Source: Atriophallophorus winterbourni
Taxonomy: Eukaryota; Platyhelminthes; Trematoda; Plagiorchiida; Microphallidae
Length of the DNA stretch: 64,000 bases
Direction of reading: 5' to 3'
Assembly (NCBI GenBank): GCA_013407085.1
Contig: JACCGJ010014862.1
Coordinates: forward strand, 62,001 to 126,000
The translations under genes and the position numbers were made by a program. Below are positions 1 through 9,600 of the stretch, in pieces. How positions within the stretch are numbered: position 1 is the stretch's first letter; every line of letters begins with the position of its first letter. The notes under the pieces were generated by a model. The model was not told the origin of the DNA and searched no databases. It saw nothing but the letters and a program-made list of their open reading frames with translations.

Positions 1-170
1 AAACCTCATGAGACCAAGAAGCTGCCAAGTTGCGCAGGTCTGGGCAAAAAAAGAAAACGGCAGGGATATTTCTGAGTGCATCTGCATGCAGCACAGTGCC
101 ATCGGGGACTCAATCTAGAACAGTGATACATGCACTGCGCAGAAGTAGCACACAATTGCACACCCAATCA
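1..170 (+). repeat. degenerate copy of repeat family A
   Basis: The stretch shows the same order of short words as the better family A copies (CTGCATGCAG, then a CAATCTAG block, then a CACAATTGCACA end), with many substitutions. It is the 3' half of the family in plus orientation. It lies just beyond the stop codon of the nitrilase gene. The alignment was made by eye only. Confidence 0.4.
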
Positions 171-307
171 TTTGCGATCGGATGAACTTTTAATTCTAAG
201 CTGCAGATTGCAAAGCACACGTCTGAGGCGATATAGCATTGCTTGTTAAGATTATAAGCAGTAGAACGTCCCGTAAATCTTGTTTACAAAGCGTGCGTCT
301 AATCACA

Positions 308-607
308 TTAAACAGAGTGTAAGTTGATTTTTTGGTAAAAATGACTCGTGAAAGAGAGTATCTCCCAATTCAACCTAAACATACCGATTGCGCAACCACT
401 GTCTTGCATGAGGAATAAATCGAAGCGGCGATGATCGGATACCGGAACTGATTGCCTGACTTTCCGTACAGCCAACGATGGATGTTGCTTAAGTTCACAA
501 AGGAGTAGTCCTGGGCCAGGGTCCGTTCGTTCGGCAAGAATTTGTCCAAAAGGATCGATAACAAGGCTTCGTCCATAGGAACTTCGTTTGTTATTGTGGA
601 TGCCTTC
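308..607 (-). CDS. NIT1: NIT1 coding exon 6 (C-terminus)
   Basis: The acceptor is TTTAAAG before GAAGGCATCC. The exon encodes 99 residues from [14 protein letters not shown] through the conserved DHRRFDL end of the Nit domain, then about 30 unconserved residues to a stop at 308. A GTATGT donor-like site at 384-379 lies just after the conserved part, so the exon could instead end at 385 and splice to exons left of the window, as a NitFhit fusion would need. Confidence 0.85.
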   Translation of the reverse strand, partial: EGIHNNKRSSYGRSLVIDPFGQILAERTDPGPGLLLCELKQHPSLAVRKVRQSVPVSDHRRFDLFLMQDSGCAIGMFRLNWEILSFTSHFYQKINLHSV

Positions 608-3600
608 CTTTAAACACAAAGAAAGACTTGAAAGTAAAGACAGTGATGGTGAAACAAGTGTTTGAACTTCATGTAAATGTCTGATTATGGGGTAACCGAC
701 TGAATTTCAGTAAAGTTGGACTTCGACACCATTATTAGACATAGTTAGTATATCGATTGAAAAAATAAGAAATATTGTAGGTTAAGTGATCAACGCTTAT
801 TATTGAACAATCCTTTGATAAAGCGGCTAAATTAACTTTGAAACAACGCGAACTTATAAAGCAATATCTGGTACAGATAGGTTTGCCGTTCAACAGAAAC
901 AAGAATGTACAAAACGGTAGGAAACAGTGAGAAAAAAGTAAAAGTGAATAATTTTTTGTCCGTTTATACACGTCGTTTTTATTGATTTTTTTCAAATTAG
1001 TTTATGACCGATAGAAAGAATGTCATGGAAGAATAGAGATGATGTACTCTTTCCATTGATGTCGGTTCATTGCCATCGTTGTCAATGTGTCGAGCTAAAC
1101 ACTCTCACCTTCTCTTGCACTCCATCCAGGCAAGCGCGCTCGTCCAACCTTGGATAAACCAGAAATGAACCTTTTCAAGCCACTCTTCCAAGTTAGTGGC
1201 TGACCACCAGCCACGTTTGTCCAGACCTCAGAGTTGCAAACGTAGTGTTGCCACCGAACGTGAGCAATCATTCGCAGACAACGTTGGTCGAAGACCTCGA
1301 GCCTTCTAACATCTTCTGCGCGAACTGTCCAACATTCACTCCCGTATAACAATATTGGTCTTACCGAGGTGGAATATATCCTTCATTTCACGTCTCTTCA
1401 GATGCACTTAATTTTAGTTAATGCCAGTCTGTCCTTAGCAATTCTGGGAGTGATTTCCTTCTCTATCCGACCCCCGGCAACCACCAGACTTCCTAGGTAT
1501 TTGAACTGCTCAACATGATCGAGAATCAGATCATTTATAGCAAAATTTGGCAGTTCCCCAGACCAGTCCTGAAGGAGCACTTTACACTTGCTTGGCGAAA
1601 AGAAAAGCCCATACTTAGATGCCTCCATTGCCATCATATCCAAGGCTTGTTGAATAAATGTTGGGTCTTCGCCCAATAAGGCAATATCATCAGCATAGTC
1701 CAGGTCCATAACACGCGCATCTGGAAGGAGCTCAACGCCACCCGTGGAGAAACTACTAAGAGCACTCCGGACTACATCCTCGATGGCTAAGTTGAACAAG
1801 AACGGGGAGATTGGACAGCCTTGTCTTCCAAACGTAGTAGTATTGAATGGCATTGGAAGGCTATCGTATGCACATACCATCCCTATTGAGCGAGCGTATA
1901 AGTCCTTTAGGATAGCGACGTACTTCGATGGGATTCCATCGCAAAATTAACAGTTCCATAGGGCGGATCTGTCAACCGAGTCAAAGGCGGCTCTAATATC
2001 CAGAAACACCACAATGGTAGGCCATTTATACAGGTGACGGTGTTCTAGCAACTGTTGCAGAACTAAGATCTGGTCTACACATCCGCGCACTGGTCGAAAG
2101 CCAGCTTGTTCTTCGCGAGAAGTGCCCTCTCGAATCGGGGTAAGTCTGCGAAGGAGGATGGCGACCAATATTTAGCTATAACATATAAAGCATTGAGAAA
2201 AATGCGTTGATGACCAATATGATGGATAGTTTCTTTAATAGAAATAACGAAACGATTTTGATATCTGTGGTTTATAAATATCATGAAATAGTGTGGAAAC
2301 GATTATACGGAACAAGTAAACGCATATATTTGGTTCAGCCTACTCATAAGTAGTTCATCATTCTGAAATCAAGACGACGTAAAACAAGGCAACATCATTC
2401 AAAACATTTGAGGACGAGTAAACATTAGAATAATTTTAGGGATACATAGAAAATAACGTGAAGCTGATGCACCCTCACCCACAGTTGTAAATTAACACTG
2501 AAAACCCTTTTATCAATCATCGGTAGTAGAGATAGTATTACGTCGGTATCACACACCGAATGCTTAACTGCTATATAATCATGACTAACTAAAATCATAC
2601 AAGATGGGGGAAGGGTGAGACTTAAACACGTACAAAATCTATAAAAGATTAAGCTCAGACAAAGTAAGATAAGGTAACTAAACTTCGTAACAAACACGCA
2701 TGCAATCGAGTGTTGTGAACATCCGTATGAGAGCTTATTTGTGGCTTTCAGATTCGTGCATCACTTCCATCGCCGCTTCACTTGATAACATACAAGGTCT
2801 AACTAAGAATATTCCAACAGCAAGACCGCTACTGAATATGATTTCGGGAGATATCACTGAGCGTAAGAAACCCATGTGAATTCTCATCTCACGGAACTCA
2901 ACATGAGAGACTGCGGCTAATTTAGCTGTCAAGGACTTCCTCTGCTTGAATCCAACCAGAATCTGGCAAGTAAGGAGGCCTGGTACCTGAAATATAACAT
3001 GTAAAGGATCAATGGAAAAGTATTTAATTCCTAATCAGGACGATGAGCGCATACGATCAATGTGCATTCCCTGCGCCGTTAGCAGAAAGCCAGAAAGATG
3101 GTAAATTAACTACAGAACAGGCTGATAATCTATCGCAATATTGTTACCGACTATTTTCGGTAGCGAAAGTGCGGTAAGATTACGAGCAAACAATCTACCT
3201 ATTAAACGGAGAACGCTTAAACTACACCCCCGCGACTGTAAGATGCATTCGAAAATTATTGAAGCAGCCCAGTTCACCGCAAACAAATAGACACCGTCCT
3301 AAAACAATGAATCTTTACTTTGCGTAGGATGCGAAGAACAAACGGAGCTACAAATTATTGGCGTTCATACACCGATACAATATATACCTTTGAGTAGACA
3401 GCTCGTTTTTGAAATCATCTTGTAATGCAGCACACATGACTTAATTCAAAACTCAGCATTTGCTACGAGGTGAAACAGAATCACGTCATCATCATCGTCA
3501 TCACATTTAGCGCTGTTAAATATGCATTATGCATAAAAGTATAAACCTGGACAAGCTGACAGTATCTCAGCCGAGGCTGTGAAATGATAACCAAAAAATT

Positions 3601-6600
3601 CACAAAAGTGCATTGGGATAAACATGTCATCAATTCTGTTTCACAATAGTAATGTAGAATAACATCATGATATTAGACCCCAATCACGTAGTACAATTAT
3701 CGAAATGATTTGTACGGAACGGTCGAGAAAAACGCGCTTGAGCAAATTACCTGCGCAGCAGCAATGACAAAACATTGATTTTCGATAGCTCTCGCTCGGA
3801 GCAACGTATGCCAATGCCCGGCCTGCCCTGTTGGGATTGTGAACGCAGACGGGTATGTCAGAACGTCGGCTTTTCCGACATGGCGTTGGTAGGCAGCCAA
3901 TTCAGGGAAACGCATATCATAGCACTGGGGTAAGAGGTAACGAGCTAACGTGAGCTAACGGAGTTAAAGAATCTAAATATTGTTGGCGTGTTATGTTTTG
4001 GTATTAACCGCGTAAATTTGTCTGATAGTCAGTAATTCAAGATTCCAAACCGCATGGGAACAATTATTGACGTCAAGATCTAAATAGTTATGGTAACAGA
4101 ATGCCCAAAGATACCAGAAGCCAGTAACAGGGTGACGCTAAAATTCTGCGCAGTCCGTAGCATTAACAATAAAAGTGAATACCAGGTTTCTCACACTCTC
4201 GTGATATTCAATCAGCCAACAAAACTGTGTCGATTGCAACAGAATTTAGTTTCATATTTGCAAGTATTTCTAGCATATATCCCAAGACTGGTTTCGTTTT
4301 GTTTCCACTCATGAAGTAGAGACAGTACGCTCAAGATCGACATAGCTTGAAACAGTCTAAAAGCGGTAAAACAAAGCATGATCTTTGTAGTCACTGGTAG
4401 ATAACATGGGCACTACCAACTTGTTCAATCACATGTGCAGACACATGATGACAGATTGAGAGTTCACAGAAAAATGCTGCCTGGGCAACCTGACAGCATC
4501 TTAGCCAACGCGCAGTCTATGTCTGCTGCACTGGGCAACCTGACAGCATCTTAGCCAACGCGCAGTCTATGTCTGTGCGGCACTTTGCTTGGTTCAGGCT
4601 TGTGCTCCTATGTATACACCAGTGCGATTTACTGCAAATATATCGTCGTGCATTATCCTACGTTGATTGTTGGCGTGTCACTGATCGTTCTTCAGGTCAT
4701 ACTGTGCAATAGATGGCTTAGAAAAACCAAACATGCCGTCTAAGTCACAAAATTGGTTGACTGGTTAGTTAACTGCGATGCTGAGTTACAAACTCCAGAA
4801 AATTACATAACTTGGTGGACCCTTTTCCGCTAAAGAAAAATAGATAATCTTGGGCGCTTCTGAATCAGTAAGAGTGGAAAATTGTGTCTTGTAGCTATTT
4901 GTCCCCTACATAGCAGTAATGAAATGCGCGGTAACTAGACTGGGTAGCGATCGTATAGAGCAGAAACATCTGGTGGGTTGTTGGACTCCATCGGCCGATA
5001 TCGACCATGAATGCACATCACAAGCACATGATGGTTTCACGCCTCACAACTTTTAGAATGACTAAACAGTCCTATTGGGGAGTGACAATGTTTCTCTCAG
5101 CGACCACAGCGATAGGCAGTACTTGGACGATCGGCGTCAGTTGCACAAAGCCTCCAAAGTGAGCGATCAAGAGCAAATTCTTCCCAACTCGTAAGGTGAG
5201 CATGCTTTGTAGACCCGCTTTAGAAAGCACTTATTCCAACCAGCGTATTGCAGCATCACACATATCAACGGTGTATATATGTAAAAAGACACTGTCCCTT
5301 GAACGAGAACCTCAGCATTTTTCTATCTGGTTTCCGAGTTGCACGGATGTGCAATCGCACAGTACTTCTGTGCTGTACGGCTAACATCGTGCTAAATTGA
5401 TTGGCCATCGGTGGTGAGCTGCATGCTGAAACAGGCTGGAGTCTCACTACCATTTCTATTTTCATTCTCATATCTGTCTAGGCCTGGGCAACCTGACAGT
5501 ATCTCAGCCCACGTGCAGTCTCTGACTGTACAGCACTTTGCCTGGATCAGGCTTGTGCATTCATTCATTCATTCATCTGGTTTCCGAGGCAAAATCTTTT
5601 CCGGCAGACAACAAGTAGTACTTTAGCAACTAGAATTGGTATTCCGATGGAAAAATGATGGTTAAATCATCAGCAAACAAGATTTCACGAATGACCTCTT
5701 GATGCAACTTTATTTGTGCTCCAGTGCAATACAAAATGAACAGCATAGCGTGGCATCTCCTAGGTAGCTAAATATGTTCGCGTTCAAAAAGAGAGATTCC
5801 GAAGCCGAACAGCGCAGGGGCAAGCATGCATTCTTGTTTGACACCCCGGAAAATTTTACAACGCGCGCAACCGCTAAAGAAAATAGAACACTTCGTTGTA
5901 CAGCGAAATGATTTAACGGGTTTCAGCAGTATTAGAAGGTAGCCTGCAAATTCGAGCATTTAATGGATCTTCTTCACGCGAACGTAAACAACAATATTTT
6001 AATTGTTTCGGTGCATGCCCCAACATTATCTGCCAACCAAAATGCAAATGACGATTTTTATAACAAGCTTCAATCTTTCGTTGATATAGGTTCCAATGTT
6101 GTCACAGCCATGAGTGGTAGTAGGAATGAGCTTTTATTATCGATAACAGGCTCCCGTATGGCGTGCGTCTTAAACAGCTCTGACAGCCAAGTCCACCTCC
6201 AGGTCCGCCAGAGTAGCTTCCACAAGTCCGACGGACCAACCTTTACTAACCGGAGAAAGATGAAGGTGGCTGACTGGCGCCCTAAAACCAGTTTGCTCCA
6301 GGTATTTGGAGCACGTTGCTCCTGGCAGTCAATTTAGGGGAAGAAAATCCCTGATTCAAAATCGCAGCTGTGTTCTGGGTTAGCCGAGTGTGCGAAAGGC
6401 TGTGGGAATAAACTCCCAAGAATAATCCGGAGCGAAGTACGATAGGCAAAAAGTTGACGCACAGCGCTTTCTATCTGTCAAATCCCTACTGCCTTGAGTG
6501 TGCAAAGGCCGGTGACACTACATGTATACTATTCCAAAGAAACTTAATGAAAATGGCTCGGTCCTATTCGAAACCTTCAGCTACAGCGTTCCAGTGACGG

Positions 6601-9600
6601 CCCTTGGCTCTCTAATAGGCTAGGGTGAAAAGTAAGCAAGCTAAAGTCATAAATATAAGTACAGATTTTTATAAAGGATGTTGCAATTTCGCGGCATTGC
6701 TGGATAAGGGTAATTAAGCCGTTACGACGCGCTCTTTTTACTAAACTACTGGGTAGATATTGCTTGTCTTTTTGAGGTACGCCTACTTGGACACGGATCC
6801 AATCCAATTAACGTCCCCGGAGTTGAGTCTCCTTTACAGCGGGCATGAAGGTGGATCTGGACAGCAGGGAATGGCGACAGCTTACACGAATCATGCAAAG
6901 CAACCATAGACGCCGGTGTCACCAAGAATTGCATTGGTTAGGTTATGTTGATGCCCAGGGCTTATTCGCCAACTAACCAGTGCATTTTTTCTAGTTAGCC
7001 CACTAAGAAAAGGAAGCAATCGAGAACACACCGTGAAACCGTGTTATCAATTGAGTGGAGAGAAAAGAAATATTGCTGATGTGTTGCGATTTACCAGTTT
7101 CAATAGAAAATGCCTACTTAGTAGGCAAATTGTAAGAACATTTCCAGATTTCATCATACTGATGATTGCCCGTAACACCGCTTTAACAGAGATTTCAAAC
7201 TAAGGTATTGCAAATATTTATATATATTTATGAACGATATCCACGCAAGAGTACGTCTCAGTCCAGTTTAGGTAATAATGTGAACACTTACAATTGACAG
7301 ACCGAGTGAACCCAGTGGCGTATCGTGAACCACCGGGGGAGTTGATTGTCCAGGGCGAACAACCTTTGATTCAAGCATGCTGAGCACCGAACCACCTTTG
7401 CCTTCCTGATAAATAATAACAAGCAAATTGGTAATAGGAGGGAGAACACTGCACAAAAACTGTAAAACATTATACGGTACGGGAGAATAAACGAAATTGT
7501 AATCACGAATGGCCGATGCGCGTTAAAGTGATTTGCAAGAGAGTTGGCACGAATAGCAGAAGCAGGAGCTAGATAGGCAAATCACGGTGCCTCCAGATGC
7601 CAGAACAGTAGGCTGACAGCAAGTGACCGGCTGGTAAAACTACCGGATTATTCAAGGTAGGTAACTGGCAGTACAACCAAGTCATTTCGAATATTGAGAA
7701 TCAACAGAGTCAATAAAGATCACGTGAGCGCTTGATCGAAGGCTTGATGACCAAATTTCGCACCGCAAAGGATTTTCGCGAACGCTAAGGAAATCATGCC
7801 AGACAGAAAACACCAACTCAAAAAATCAAGCTGAAGCTTTCGAATGACGAAACAATAACGTAATAATTTTACTGGCAAAGAAATAAGAACATAACGATAT
7901 TAGGGTGTACATCAACAAATTAATTTATATTGGCAAACAAAAGTCAGTCGAAAGAGCTTAAACGTATTGTCGATGTACCTCCGATTCCTCAGTGGCCTTG
8001 ATTGTGACATCGAACAAATGCACCTTGTTGTATGTCGCAACAACTTGCCCGTGATCGTTCAAGAGGATATGAGTGTTGTACACGCGAGCATCTGATGGAT
8101 CGTTAGCCTGGATAATACGAAAAACAAACATTAACAAGTAAATGAAGGAATTCGATGAAGAGTCTAAACAATGACTTGAGAAAACACGAACGATTTTATA
8201 TATCGATATTTACCCATCCAAGCCCCGAGGATGATACCGAGTGTTCCGATTTAACGATTAGCTATCACTGTAAACCGAAGAGAGCATGAGAAATATCGCT
8301 AGAGACGCTACTCCAGCAGAAGGAAAGTGTTGCTTCTAAAAATACAGCTCACGCATCCGATGACGGTCAAGCAGTTGCATGTCACGTGACCAACTAAAAT
8401 AGCGACACAAAACATTGCGAACCGACAAAAAGCATATCGGACGTGGCATTAAGTGCTATCTGGGTGAATGTCATGATAATATTGACCATAATTATATTCT
8501 TTATTCTATTTGAAGCACAAGTCTGGTTCAGGAGAAGTGCCGCACAGTCAAAGAATGCACGTCGGCTAAGATACTGTCAGGTTGAACTCACAATAATCTC
8601 CACACTATTGTCAAGATACTGTCAGCTTGCCAAGGCCTAGACAGATATGGAAAAGGGAAATAGCAATGACAGTAAGACTTCGGTGTGTTTCCGCATGCAG
8701 CTCACTACCGGTGGCAAATTAATTTAGCACGGTGTTAGCTGCATAGCAAAGGAGTAGTGCACGATTGCACATCCGTGCTACAGATTGGTAGCTGCATGCA
8801 GAATGCTGACAGGACTTAATCTCGGAAAAGCATGAAACTAAACAAACTGCAAGAATTTTTCAAACGAAATCAGACAACACAAAGAAATTGTTAAGGAGAA
8901 CTTATGCAGTTATCAGACAAGATGATTCAGGAATTAAAAATTCCACACACGAAATCTGCCAAAGGTGCAGCATAGTCACAGACTGCATGTGGGCTAGAAT
9001 AATATCAGACTGAACTGGCCTATGCAGATATAGGGAAATGGCAATGAGACTCCAGCGTGTTTTGCATACACCTGACTATTGTGGGGAGTCAATTTAGCAA
9101 GGTGCTGCATGCATAGCACAGCAATGCTGAAAGATTAAACATCCGTCATCAACGGCAAGTCGATACGTGTAAAATGAAACTGATATCCAGTTTGATAACA
9201 TTACACAAAAGGTGAAGGGAGAGGAGAGTCGGCAGAGGAAATGATAAAATAACGCATGAATTATATAAAGTACTCCTCGCCACCATTAATATCAAAATTA
9301 CACCTGTAAAAATTCCGAATGCTCAAATGTCATATAACCATGTCATAGCAATAATAAATGAGGGAGATCGGGAGTTTAAAAGCCATGGAAAATGTAAAGA
9401 TTGATCACAGATACACTATAATGAGGTGTTGAAACATCGAATACATCACACATCGCGTGATGGAATAGAGCTTTCTTGAATAAAGGCAATGTCGTGTTTG
9501 GGTAAGATACTGTCAGGTTGGAGCCAATAGATAGCCAATAGGTACGACGCGTTTCCAAGTTTTACCGAAGGAGAGAAATGTTCAACACAGCTTCTAACAA

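Noticed and set aside
4212..4394. small minus-strand frame in NIT1 intron 4 as an extra exon
   Set aside because: The NIT1 protein is already complete and in phase without it, and no splice sites fit.
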